From contig NZ_JANLCM010000001.1 in assembly GCF_024979235.1 (NCBI RefSeq), positions 930,001 through 994,000 on the forward strand: 64,000 nt of DNA, in the 5' to 3' direction. The notes under the pieces are model-generated. The model had not been told where the DNA came from, made no database searches, and saw only the letters and a program-made list of their open reading frames with translations. The translations under genes and the position numbers were made by a program. The stretch comes from Herbiconiux aconitum (GTDB lineage: Bacteria; Actinomycetota; Actinomycetes; Actinomycetales; Microbacteriaceae). Shown piece after piece: positions 7,497 to 15,533 of this stretch (position 1 is its first letter; every line of letters starts with the position of its first letter).

Positions 7497-9275
7497 ATGG
7501 ATGAAGAAGCGCCACTGCCCGACCGGATGCGCCGGCAACTCGACACCCTGGCCGCGATGGCGACCGACCTGGCCGGCCAGTTCAGCCTCGAACCTCTGCT
7601 CGAACGCATCCTGGCACACACCATGGAACTGCTCGGGGGTGACAGCGGCTCCATCTGCACGGTCGACGAGGTGGCCGGCACCTACCGCAAAGAGGTCGAC
7701 CTCGGGGTGGGCTGCCAGTCGGGGCGCACGTTCCCGCTCGACGAGGGCGTGACCGGCGAGGTGGTGCGGCGGCGGAGCCCGGTGATCTTCACCGAATATG
7801 CCGACATCCCGGGTGGGCACATCCCGGCCCCCGAACGCGATCTGCTGCACGGGGTGATCGGGGTGCCGATCCGCTGGAACGGTTCGATCATCGGCAGCTG
7901 CGTCGTGTTCAGCCGCGACCCTGGCCGCCGCTTCACGGCCGACGACGCCGCCCTGCTCGAACTCTTCGGCACCCACGCCGCCATCGCCATCACGAACGCC
8001 CGCCTGCACGCCCTCGCCGCCGAGCGGGCGCGCGACACCGCCATCATGGCCGAGCGCGAACGCATGGTGCGCGACGTGCACGACACGGTCGGCCGTGGTC
8101 TCGCCGCGGTACTGCTGCACCTCGACGACGCCGAGCGACGGCTCGAACCCGACGCCGGGGCCCGATCCGCGGTCGCCGGAGCCCGCGCATCCGCTCATGC
8201 CGCCCTCACCGACACACGGCGCACGGTGCTGGGCCTCGGGCCCGCCCTCCTCGACGGCAACTCGCTCGGTGAAGCCATCGCCCTCGAACTGGCGTGGGTG
8301 GAGAGCACGGCCGCTCTCGCGACCCGGCTCGTGGTGATCGGCGAGCCGACGCCGCTCGACCCCGACGCGGCGCGGCAGCTGTTCCGCATCACGCAGGAGT
8401 CGCTCACCAACGTCATCGAGCACGCCCGGGCCCGCAGTGTGCGGGTGGGCCTGGTCTACGGCAGCGACAGCACGGTCGCGCTGATCGAAGACGACGGATG
8501 CGGGTTCGACCCCTCGGCCGCCCACGGCTCCCCCGGCGGGCTGGGTCTGCACGGGCTCGTCGCCCGGGCGCGGCACCTGGGCGGCTCTCTGCTGGTCGAT
8601 TCCACGCCGGGCTGGGGCACGCGCATCCGGGCCGAGATCCCGTCGGCGCCGGCCGACCCGATCGACCGGGCGCGATCGCGCTGGCGGGTGCTCGTGGTGC
8701 ACGACAGCCCGGTCGTGCGGGCAGGACTGGTGCGCATGCTCGCCCTCGCCGAGCCCGACATCCAGGTCGTCGGTGAGATCGCCGACTCCACCCAGGTGGT
8801 CGACGCCTACGAGTTGCTGCGCCCGCACGTGGTGCTCACCCACCTGCGGATGCCGCACATCGACGGGGTGCGCCTCACCTCCTACCTGCGCGCGGCCGAC
8901 CCGGTGGCGGCGACGGTGCTGCTCGTCGACTCCGTGTCGGACGACGGCGTGCGGGAGGCCGCGCAGGCCGGTGCGGTGGGATTCGTGAAACACGACGTGG
9001 ATGCTGCGGGGCTCGCCCGCGCCGTGGTCGCGGCCGCTCGGGGGGATTCGCTGATGACGGTCGAGCTGTTCAGCAGTTCGGCGGGTGTCGGCGATGCCGG
9101 CGGCGAGCATCTGACCGCCCGCGAGCGGGAGGTGCGCGCCCTCGTGGAGCAGGGGCTGCCCTACAAGCAGATCGCATCGGCCCTCGACATCTCGGTGAAG
9201 ACGGTGGAGAAGCACGTGGGTGCGATCCTGCGCAAGACGGGCGCCCCCAACCGCCGCGCCCTCGCCCGCCGCTGA
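7497..9275 (+). CDS. One-chain GAF sensor kinase / pseudo-receiver / LuxR regulator
   Basis: Protein of 592 residues combining a full two-component pathway. Order: GAF domain (about 15-170), HisKA_3 helices with the phosphorylatable His195 in VRDVHDTVG, an HATPase domain (about 275-390; ESLTNVIEHARA N-box, DDGCGFD and GGLGLHGL), a receiver domain (about 399-515) and a LuxR/GerE helix-turn-helix (about 530-590; LTAREREV, YKQIASALDISVKTVEKHV). The receiver is degenerate. The phosphoacceptor Asp is replaced by His449 (VVLTHLRMP instead of LLxDxxMP), and one of the acidic pair is also His (VVHDSP, residues 402-403). Kinase motifs look intact. Separate NarL-type kinases and regulators are the norm, so the fusion is unusual. 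It stands just upstream of the aldolase-DhaKL operon and may regulate it. Confidence 0.93.
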   Translation: MDEEAPLPDRMRRQLDTLAAMATDLAGQFSLEPLLERILAHTMELLGGDSGSICTVDEVAGTYRKEVDLGVGCQSGRTFPLDEGVTGEVVRRRSPVIFTEYADIPGGHIPAPERDLLHGVIGVPIRWNGSIIGSCVVFSRDPGRRFTADDAALLELFGTHAAIAITNARLHALAAERARDTAIMAERERMVRDVHDTVGRGLAAVLLHLDDAERRLEPDAGARSAVAGARASAHAALTDTRRTVLGLGPALLDGNSLGEAIALELAWVESTAALATRLVVIGEPTPLDPDAARQLFRITQESLTNVIEHARARSVRVGLVYGSDSTVALIEDDGCGFDPSAAHGSPGGLGLHGLVARARHLGGSLLVDSTPGWGTRIRAEIPSAPADPIDRARSRWRVLVVHDSPVVRAGLVRMLALAEPDIQVVGEIADSTQVVDAYELLRPHVVLTHLRMPHIDGVRLTSYLRAADPVAATVLLVDSVSDDGVREAAQAGAVGFVKHDVDAAGLARAVVAAARGDSLMTVELFSSSAGVGDAGGEHLTAREREVRALVEQGLPYKQIASALDISVKTVEKHVGAILRKTGAPNRRALARR

Positions 9276-9293
9276 CCCGCGAGTGGGGTGCCC

Positions 9294-9311
9294 TACCTCG
9301 GGGGTGGGGTA
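9294..9311 (+). promoter_or_regulatory. Possible NarL/LuxR-type operator upstream of the aldolase operon
   Basis: TACC-N10-GGTA is an 18-base inverted repeat in the 96-base gap between the LuxR-type regulator and the aldolase gene. Sites recognised by NarL-family proteins often have TACC-like half sites. A TAGCCT -10-like box follows near 9350. The assignment is tentative. Confidence 0.3.
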
Positions 9312-9371
9312 AGGCCCCATGTCGCGCGGGACACCCCGCGCCTAGCCTGAGTCGGGGACGAGGAGGTTCTC

Positions 9372-10232
9372 ATGGCCGTCGTGTCATTGAAGGAGATCGT
9401 CGATCGCGCGTTCGCCGAGCGCTACGGCGTTCCGGCCGTGAACATCGTGAACGACCTCACGCTCGAAGCGGTGCTGGCCGGCGCGGTCGAGGCGAACTCG
9501 CCGGTGATCGTGCAGACATCCGTGAAGACCGTCAAATCGATCGGCTACGACGTGCTCTACGCCATGTGGACATCGATGACCGCCGGCATCGAGGTGCCGG
9601 TCACCCTGCACCTCGACCACTGCCCGGAGCGCGAGGTCATTACCCAGTGCCTGAACCGGGGCTGGAACTCGGTGCTCTTCGACGCCTCCACCCTGCCGGT
9701 GGAGGAGAACCAGCGCCAGACCGTCGAGGTGGTGGCCGAGGCACGCCGGCACGGAGCGCACGTGGAGGGAGAGATCGAGGCCATCCAGGGTGTCGAAGAC
9801 GGCATCGGCAGCGACACCGAGTCGCATCGGCAGTCGCTCCAGGTGGCTCTCACCTTCATCGAGACGACCGGCGTCGACGTCTTCGCCCCGTCGATCGGCA
9901 ACGCGCACGGCGTCTATTCGGCGAAGCCCGACCTCGACTTCCAGCGTGTCACCGACCTGGTCGAGGCGACCGGCGTGCCGATCGCGTTGCACGGCGGCAG
10001 CGGGATGACCGACGACCAGTTCACCGATCTGATCTCCCGCGGATGCGCGAAGGTCAACATCTCCACCGACCTCAAGATCACCTACATGAAGTCGAACCTG
10101 GCCTTCTTGAAGACGGCGGAGGAGAAGAACAAGTGGGACCCGCCGTCGCTCTTCGCGCACGTGCGCACCGACGTGATGGCGCTCACCACCGGACTGGCGG
10201 CGAAGTTCGGCAGCGCCGGCAAGGCCTGGTGA
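9372..10232 (+). CDS. Class II (zinc) ketose-bisphosphate aldolase
   Basis: Aldolase of 286 residues that cleaves a ketose (bis)phosphate to dihydroxyacetone phosphate and an aldehyde, or runs in reverse. Zinc-ligand motif HLDHCPE (His80, Asp82, His83), GEIEAIQGVEDG, SIGNAHGVY and the phosphate-binding GGSGM and NISTDLK stretches mark the FbaA/GatY/KbaY family. GAGGAGG lies about seven bases before the ATG. The protein resembles tagatose/fructose-type enzymes of catabolic operons more than housekeeping FbaA, though the exact substrate cannot be read from sequence. It heads an operon with a HAD phosphatase, DhaL and DhaK, so its product may be dihydroxyacetone or a short-chain ketose phosphate. 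Confidence 0.92.
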   Translation: MAVVSLKEIVDRAFAERYGVPAVNIVNDLTLEAVLAGAVEANSPVIVQTSVKTVKSIGYDVLYAMWTSMTAGIEVPVTLHLDHCPEREVITQCLNRGWNSVLFDASTLPVEENQRQTVEVVAEARRHGAHVEGEIEAIQGVEDGIGSDTESHRQSLQVALTFIETTGVDVFAPSIGNAHGVYSAKPDLDFQRVTDLVEATGVPIALHGGSGMTDDQFTDLISRGCAKVNISTDLKITYMKSNLAFLKTAEEKNKWDPPSLFAHVRTDVMALTTGLAAKFGSAGKAW

Positions 10233-10236
10233 GACC

Positions 10237-11031
10237 GTGCCCGCGCTCATCTTCGACTGCGACGGCGTGCTCGCCGACACCGAGCGCACCGGCCATCTGC
10301 CGGCCTTCAACCAGACCTTCCTGGAGTTCGGCGTTCCGGTGCGCTGGAGCGACGCCGACTACGCCGAGAAGGTGAAGATCGGCGGCGGGAAGGAGCGGAT
10401 GGCGAGCCTCCTGACGCCCGAGTTCGTGGCGTTGAACGGGCTGCCGACCGATCCCGAGGGCCAGAAGGCGATGCTCGCGAAGTGGCACAAGCGCAAGACG
10501 GAGATCTACACTCAGCTCGTCGAGCAGGGCAAACTGCCCGCGCGGCCCGGCATCGCGCGGGTCGTGGCCGAAGCGGATGCCGCGGGCTGGCAGCTCGCCG
10601 TCGCCTCCACCTCGGCCGAGCCGAGTGTTCGCGCCGTTCTCGAACACGCCGTGGGGCCCGATCTCGCAGCGCGTTTCGCGGTCTACGCCGGCGACGTCGT
10701 TGCCCACAAGAAGCCCGCGCCCGACATCTACCTGCTCGCCCTGGAGGGTCTCGGCGCCGACCCGGATGACGCGGTGGTGGTGGAGGACAGCGCGAACGGG
10801 ATGCTCGCCGCCCTCGCCGCCGGTCTCCGCACCGTCGTCACCGTGAGCGCTTACACCGTCGACGAGGACTTCAGCGGGGCGTCGCTCGTGGTCAGTTCGC
10901 TCGGCGACCCCGACGAGCCCGCCACCGCGCTCGAGGACCCGCTGGGCATCCACCCGCACGGCGTCGTCACGCTCGGCGACGTCGAAGAGATCCGCACCCG
11001 ACCCCGCCCACCGCTTTCGGAGGAACGATGA
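10237..11031 (+). CDS. HAD-superfamily phosphatase/mutase (CbbY/Gph-like)
   Basis: Cytosolic HAD hydrolase of 264 residues. Motif I is FDCDGVLADTE with the nucleophile and acid/base aspartates, motif II is VASTSAEPS, the Lys is in AHKKPAPDIY and the acidic motif IV is VVVEDSANG. A helical cap lies between residues 15 and 95. The first lines resemble CbbY, a xylulose-1,5-bisphosphate phosphatase, and beta-phosphoglucomutases. The GTG start is four bases after the aldolase stop and its stop overlaps the dhaL ATG, so the genes are coupled. It probably removes a phosphate from, or isomerises, the sugar phosphate handled by this operon. Confidence 0.88.
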   Translation: MPALIFDCDGVLADTERTGHLPAFNQTFLEFGVPVRWSDADYAEKVKIGGGKERMASLLTPEFVALNGLPTDPEGQKAMLAKWHKRKTEIYTQLVEQGKLPARPGIARVVAEADAAGWQLAVASTSAEPSVRAVLEHAVGPDLAARFAVYAGDVVAHKKPAPDIYLLALEGLGADPDDAVVVEDSANGMLAALAAGLRTVVTVSAYTVDEDFSGASLVVSSLGDPDEPATALEDPLGIHPHGVVTLGDVEEIRTRPRPPLSEER

Positions 11032-11669
11032 CATCAACCAGCTTCGCCGACACCGAGTTCGTCGTGCGCACCATCGCGCAGACCTGCCTCGACAACGAGA
11101 AGGAGTTCGGCGACCTCGACTCGGTGGTCGGCGACGGCGACTTCGGCTACTCCCTGGCGCGCGGCTTCGAGGTGGTGACGAAAGACTGGGACAGCTACGA
11201 CCGCACCGACATCGGCACCTTCTTGCAGAAGATCGCGGTGGCCGTCACCAGCCGCATCGGTGGAACCTCCGGTCCGATCTGGGGCACCGCGTTCATCCGG
11301 GCCGGCGGCGTCGCGAAGGGTCGCGACGAGATCTCGGGAACCGACGTGGTCGCGATGCTGCGCGCCTCGATCGAAGGCATCAAGGCGCGCGGAAACGCGG
11401 ATGTCGGCGACAAGACCCTGCTCGACGCCCTGGTGCCGATGACGGATGCGCTCGAGCGAGCCGTCGCATCCGGGGCCACCTCGGGCGAAGCGGTGGCCGC
11501 CGCGGCCGTCGCCGCGCGCGAGTCTGCCGACGCCACCTCGACGATGATCGCCAAGCGCGGCCGTGCCAGCTACAGCGGCGAGCGCAGCATCGGCTCACCG
11601 GATGCCGGCGCCGTCGCGGTCGCCGTCATCCTCGAACGACTCGATTCCGTCTGGGCGACGAAGCCCTGA
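11028..11669 (+). CDS. dhaL: DhaL: nucleotide-binding subunit of a dihydroxyacetone-type kinase
   Basis: All-helical nucleotide-binding subunit of 213 residues. Metal-binding aspartates are in GDLDSVVGDGDFG, followed by SLARGF, and the GGTSGPIWGTAF and AKRGRASYSGERS stretches are typical of DhaL. The family's GDxDHG is GDGDFG here, as in many ATP-using relatives. GGAGGA lies three bases before the ATG, which overlaps the HAD stop (ATGA). It needs DhaK, 31 bases downstream, for the substrate. In PTS-dependent systems the phosphate comes from DhaM, which is not seen nearby. Confidence 0.94.
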   Translation: MTSTSFADTEFVVRTIAQTCLDNEKEFGDLDSVVGDGDFGYSLARGFEVVTKDWDSYDRTDIGTFLQKIAVAVTSRIGGTSGPIWGTAFIRAGGVAKGRDEISGTDVVAMLRASIEGIKARGNADVGDKTLLDALVPMTDALERAVASGATSGEAVAAAAVAARESADATSTMIAKRGRASYSGERSIGSPDAGAVAVAVILERLDSVWATKP

Positions 11670-11700
11670 CCTGCCTCACTGAAACACGGGAGAGAAACTC

Positions 11701-12696
11701 ATGAAGAAGTTCGTCAACGATCCGCAGCAGTACGTGCCCGAGATGCTCAAAGGCCTCGCGCTCGCGAACCCCGACACGCTGAAGTACGTGCCGGAGTACA
11801 ACCTCATCATGCGAACGGATGCGCCGCGCGACGACAAGGTGTCGATCATCCAGGGCTCGGGCTCGGGTCACGAACCGGCCCACGTGATGACGGTGGGAAA
11901 GGGGATGCTCGACGGCGCGTGTCCGGGCGACGTGTTCGCCGCTCCCCCGATGGACTACGTGTACGAGACCACGAAGCTGCTCGCATCGCCGAAGGGCGTG
12001 GTGCTGCTCGTGAACAACTACACCGGCGACCGGATGGCGTTCGACATGGCGCAGGAGATGAGCCAGGCCGACGGCGTGAACGTACGCACCCTGTTCATCG
12101 ACGACGACGTCTCGGTGCAGGACTCCACCTACACGGTCGGGCGACGTGGCGTCGCCGGCAACTTCTTCGTGATGAAAGCGGTGGGGGCGGCCTCGGAGGA
12201 GGGAGCCGACCTCGACGAGGTGATGCGGATCGGCGAGAAGGTCAACTCCGTCACGCGCACGATGGGGCTCGCGCTCACGGCGTGCACGCCTCCCGCGAAG
12301 GGGTCGCCGTTGTTCGAGTTGGGCGACGACGAGATCGAGGTGGGCGTGGGCATCCACGGCGAGCCCGGGCGGCGGCGCGCGAAGATGGCGCCGGCGAACG
12401 AGCTGGTCGACGAGCTGCTCGACCCGGTGGTGGCCGACCTGCCGTTCGTCTCCGGCGATCGGGTGGCGCTGATGGTGAACGGACTCGGTGGCACGCCGAT
12501 CAGCGAGCTCTATCTCGTCTACGGCATCGCCCATGAGAAGCTCGCCGCGCTAGGCATCACGGTGGCGCGCAGTTACGTCGGGGAGTATTGCACCTCGCTC
12601 GACATGGCCGGCGCATCCATCACCCTGGTGCGGCTCGACGACGAGATCGAGCGCCTGCTCGCGGCTCCGGCCGAGATCGGCAACCGCATCTTCTAG
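11701..12696 (+). CDS. dhaK: DhaK: substrate-binding subunit of a dihydroxyacetone-type kinase
   Basis: Subunit of 331 residues that binds the ketose covalently through a histidine hemiaminal. GSGSGHEPAH near residue 60 and the substrate histidine His219 in VGIHGEPG, at the position of E. coli DhaK His218, are both present, as are the conserved NNYTGD and NGLGGTP stretches. Length is that of a normal single-domain DhaK. GGGAGA precedes the ATG. Together with DhaL it would phosphorylate dihydroxyacetone or a related short ketose such as erythrulose. The gene closes the aldolase-HAD-dhaL-dhaK operon and ends 30 bases from a convergent lipoprotein gene. Confidence 0.95.
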   Translation: MKKFVNDPQQYVPEMLKGLALANPDTLKYVPEYNLIMRTDAPRDDKVSIIQGSGSGHEPAHVMTVGKGMLDGACPGDVFAAPPMDYVYETTKLLASPKGVVLLVNNYTGDRMAFDMAQEMSQADGVNVRTLFIDDDVSVQDSTYTVGRRGVAGNFFVMKAVGAASEEGADLDEVMRIGEKVNSVTRTMGLALTACTPPAKGSPLFELGDDEIEVGVGIHGEPGRRRAKMAPANELVDELLDPVVADLPFVSGDRVALMVNGLGGTPISELYLVYGIAHEKLAALGITVARSYVGEYCTSLDMAGASITLVRLDDEIERLLAAPAEIGNRIF

Positions 12697-12726
12697 CCGC
12701 CGACGCAGCCGATCTTCTCGGAAGGC

Positions 12727-13563
12727 TCACGAGGCGACCTCGACGCGCACCTCGACGCGCGTCTGGGTCGCCGCGTAGGTCTCGACCTGCGCCTTCGTGA
12801 CCTCGTCGGGCACCGTGAGATCGAGGAACTGGTGCGGCGGGATGTCTCCGACGGGCTCGATCGACCAGGCACTGCCATGGTCGATCGACACCCGGGGGGC
12901 AATGCGACGCCAGAATTCCACGGCGTCGTCGATCGGGGCGAGCGGCTCCGCACTCACCCGGAAACGCCCGTCGGTGCTCGTGGCCGTGAAGTCGAGGTTG
13001 GTCTGCACGCCTCCGCTCTCGCGGGCGAGGTCGAGCATGGCGTTCACCTCCACCAGGAGAGCTTCGGGGGAATCGGCGTCGAGCGTGACGCAGAAGATGC
13101 CCCCGCAGTCACCGTCTCCCCGGGCGCTGGCGATCACGTAGTCGTCGTCGTTCCGGATGCCGAGAAAGACGCCGAGCGTGGGCGCACCGCCGAGATTCGA
13201 GAAACTGCGCCCGTCGCCGAGGGTGTACGTGAGGAACGGATGCTCCCAGCCGGCATCCTCCGCCCGGTTCTCGACGGCCTCGCTGAGCGTGACGAGATCG
13301 TCGTCGGAGATCGCAGGATCGACCAGGATCGTGAGGTCGAGGAACTGGTTCCAGGGGTCCTCCGATACGTAGGAGTCGGCTCCTGTGACGTGCTCCTGCT
13401 CAGCGACCCAGTCGGCGACCCGCTGGCCGTCGCTCGGCCCCGGCGCCGCGCATCCGGAGAGCCCGACGGATATCCCGACGGTGAGGGCAGCCGACAGCAC
13501 CGCACCCGCGACGACCGCCGGTGTCGGAGCCGAGCGGATGCCGATCCGCCGCGCGTTAGCCAT
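12727..13563 (-). CDS. Putative lipoprotein, 278 aa
   Basis: Predicted extracytoplasmic lipoprotein of unknown function. A signal peptide with hydrophobic core (about residues 14-35) ends in a lipobox, VGLSGC, with Cys at about residue 38. The mature part is acidic, with two apparently repeated halves. Each contains a stretch like WNQFLDLTILVD / PHQFLDLTVPD followed by a VTxA...VE segment, which suggests an internally duplicated alpha/beta domain. The ATG is leaderless (TAGGGT six bases upstream). It is convergent with dhaK, leaving a 30-base gap. Confidence 0.78.
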   Translation of the reverse strand: MANARRIGIRSAPTPAVVAGAVLSAALTVGISVGLSGCAAPGPSDGQRVADWVAEQEHVTGADSYVSEDPWNQFLDLTILVDPAISDDDLVTLSEAVENRAEDAGWEHPFLTYTLGDGRSFSNLGGAPTLGVFLGIRNDDDYVIASARGDGDCGGIFCVTLDADSPEALLVEVNAMLDLARESGGVQTNLDFTATSTDGRFRVSAEPLAPIDDAVEFWRRIAPRVSIDHGSAWSIEPVGDIPPHQFLDLTVPDEVTKAQVETYAATQTRVEVRVEVAS

Positions 13564-13569
13564 GAGCAG

Positions 13570-13575
13570 ACCCTA
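13570..13575 (-). promoter_or_regulatory. Leaderless -10 box of the lipoprotein gene
   Basis: TAGGGT, read on the minus strand, ends six bases before the ATG at 13563. The rest of the 180-base region up to 13743 shows no other clear signal. Confidence 0.6.
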
Positions 13576-13743
13576 GCGCGAAGTCGATGATCTGTCATCT
13601 TGCGCGAGAGCGTTGCGCGTCTGGCCCCCTAACTGGGGCGTCGAGCTATTCTCGACTTATTGCATGCCGGTCGATATCGTCATGCCATCAGGGTCGGGGA
13701 CTGCTTGGGGGGCAGAGGGCCATGATGGGGAATCGAGTTCGCA

Positions 13744-14844
13744 ATGGGTGTTCAATCAGCTGCTTCCGCACGCCGTCACACAGGACGCGTCAGGCGCTTG
13801 AGGTTTTCCGGAGGGGTGGCGGCGCTTCTCGTGGGTCTCGTCGCGGCGGGCGTGCTGGGTGGGGCCTCCGCCGGAGCAATGCCGATGGACGCGGGCGGCC
13901 CGGACGGACTTCCGCCCGCCCCGCCGGAACTCGGCTCGATCACGGTGTCGAGGATCGCGGGAGCCGACCGCTACGAGATCGCCGCCGAGATCGCGAAGCG
14001 CGTCAGCCCGGCAGCGTCGAACGTCGTCTACGTGGCCTCCGGGGCGAGCTTTCCCGACGCGCTGAGCGCCGGGCCGGCCGCTGCGGCGAGCTTCGGGCCC
14101 CTGCTGCTCGTAGCGCCGGATTTCGTGCCCGCTGCTGCGGCGGCCGCGCTCACCCGGCTCGACCCGCTGGTGGTCAAGGTCATCGGCGGCACCGCCTCCG
14201 TCTCCCAGGCCGTGGTGGACCGCGTGAGCAGTCTCGTTCCGCGAGCCCACGTGACTCGCATCGACGGCGTCGATCGCTACGCCGTCAGCCGCGCGGTCGT
14301 CGACGACGCATTCACGACGGTCTCGGGAGCCGCGGTGGCGACGGGCCGCGACTTCCCCGACGCTCTATCCGCCGGGGCGGTCGCGGGTGCGCTCGGCATG
14401 CCGGTTCTGCTCGTCGACGGCGCCACGCCCGCCGCCGACGGATTGACGACGGGGCTGCTACGGAGTCTGGGAGTGGGTGTCGTGACCATCGTGGGTGGCC
14501 CGCTCTCGGTCTCGACGGGAGTTCAGAACACGATCCTTCCTGAAGCGTGGGTGCCACGCATATCAGGGGCGAACCGCTATGAGGTGTCGCTGAACATCAC
14601 CGAGTTCGGCGGCCCCGACTACTCGACCGTCTACCTGGTCACCGGCGCGAATTTTCCCGACGCGCTTGCGGGCGGCGTCCTGGCTGCGAAGACGTCTTCC
14701 CCGATGTTCGTCGTGCCAACCGGATGCGTTCCTCAGGGCGTTCTCGCTCTGCTCGGCAAGAACGCCATGAAGAACGTCGTGCTGCTCGGGGGGACCGCGT
14801 CATTGAGCCCCGCGGTGGCCACCCTGACCGCGTGCTCGTTCTGA
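13744..14844 (+). CDS. Secreted cell wall-binding repeat 2 (CWB2) protein
   Basis: Exported protein of 366 residues. Arg-rich N-terminus, hydrophobic segment (about residues 24-42) and AGA cleavage region form a signal peptide. The rest is three CWB2 (Pfam PF04122) repeats of about 90 residues. Each opens with an R-I-x-G-x-(D/N)-R-Y-E/A motif (VSRIAGADRYEIA, VTRIDGVDRYAVS, VPRISGANRYEVS) followed by a FPDALSAG-like motif and an IGGxxS strand. Three tandem CWB2 units bind secondary wall polymers in Firmicutes; in actinobacteria their ligand is not known. No catalytic domain is attached. The ATG start has only a weak upstream GGGGAA. It is probably a surface structural or adhesion protein. Confidence 0.88.
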   Translation: MGVQSAASARRHTGRVRRLRFSGGVAALLVGLVAAGVLGGASAGAMPMDAGGPDGLPPAPPELGSITVSRIAGADRYEIAAEIAKRVSPAASNVVYVASGASFPDALSAGPAAAASFGPLLLVAPDFVPAAAAAALTRLDPLVVKVIGGTASVSQAVVDRVSSLVPRAHVTRIDGVDRYAVSRAVVDDAFTTVSGAAVATGRDFPDALSAGAVAGALGMPVLLVDGATPAADGLTTGLLRSLGVGVVTIVGGPLSVSTGVQNTILPEAWVPRISGANRYEVSLNITEFGGPDYSTVYLVTGANFPDALAGGVLAAKTSSPMFVVPTGCVPQGVLALLGKNAMKNVVLLGGTASLSPAVATLTACSF

Positions 14845-14863
14845 GCGGCGCCGCAGCCTGAGG

Positions 14864-14910
14864 CGTCACTTTCCGCGCGAAATCCGTCGATCGTCGCGCG
14901 GAAAGTGACG
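14864..14910. terminator. Long hairpin between convergent genes (element C)
   Basis: CGTCACTTTCCGCGCGA (14864-14880) pairs perfectly with 14894-14910 across a 13-base loop. There is no T-run. It occupies the gap between the CWB2 gene and the convergent copC gene and probably stops transcription from both sides. Confidence 0.75.
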
Positions 14911-14930
14911 TCACTCGGTGGTGCGGCAGG

Positions 14931-15533
14931 TCAGGGGCCTGGGCGCGACCGGCGGCGGAGCAGGATCAGCAGGATCGCGGCCACGATGACCACGACACCG
15001 ACCGCCGAGCCGATGCCGATCAGCACGAGCGGGAATTGGATGCCACCCGCGCCCGTCCCGGCGGCTGCCGGCTCGGGGGTGGCGGAACTGCCCGCCGCCG
15101 TGGTGGGCTCAGGGGTGGAGGAACCGCCCCCCACCGCCGGACCGGCGTAGTCGAACCCGAACTCGCCCGAGACCGCATGACCGTCGGCCGACACGTTCTG
15201 CCAGAGCACGGTGTAAGCCCCCGGGGTGGTGGGCGCGACGTCGATGCTCAGCGTGCTGTTCACGATCGACACCGCGCCGGTTGCGACGTTCGCGCCGCTC
15301 GGGTCGTGCAACTCGATCGCGATCGCGGCGCTCGCATCCGCCAGCGGCGGCTCGTTGAACGTGAGCGACACCTGGCTGAGCGTCTCGGTGACTGTCGAGT
15401 CGGCGACGGGGTTCGTCGACACGAGATAGTCGTGAGCGGATGCGCTCTCCGCGCCGCCGATCGTCGCCCCGGCTACGAGTGCGAGCGTCAGCATCGTGAT
15501 CGCAGCGCGCCGGACGCCCGTCGGGCGCGTCAC
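14931..15533 (-). CDS. CopC-domain copper-binding protein with C-terminal anchor
   Basis: Extracytoplasmic copper-binding protein of 200 residues. The signal peptide ends at ASA, leaving His as the first mature residue (HDYLVSTNP), as needed for CopC copper(II) binding. The second ligand motif SADGHAVSG (Asp-x-His) is present. The beta-sandwich (about residues 34-130) is followed by a Thr/Ser/Pro/Gly linker and one membrane helix (about 167-192) with an Arg-rich tail, so the domain is tethered to the outer face of the membrane. The GTG start overlaps the stop of the ycnI-like gene upstream (GTGA). Confidence 0.93.
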   Translation of the reverse strand: MTRPTGVRRAAITMLTLALVAGATIGGAESASAHDYLVSTNPVADSTVTETLSQVSLTFNEPPLADASAAIAIELHDPSGANVATGAVSIVNSTLSIDVAPTTPGAYTVLWQNVSADGHAVSGEFGFDYAGPAVGGGSSTPEPTTAAGSSATPEPAAAGTGAGGIQFPLVLIGIGSAVGVVVIVAAILLILLRRRSRPGP

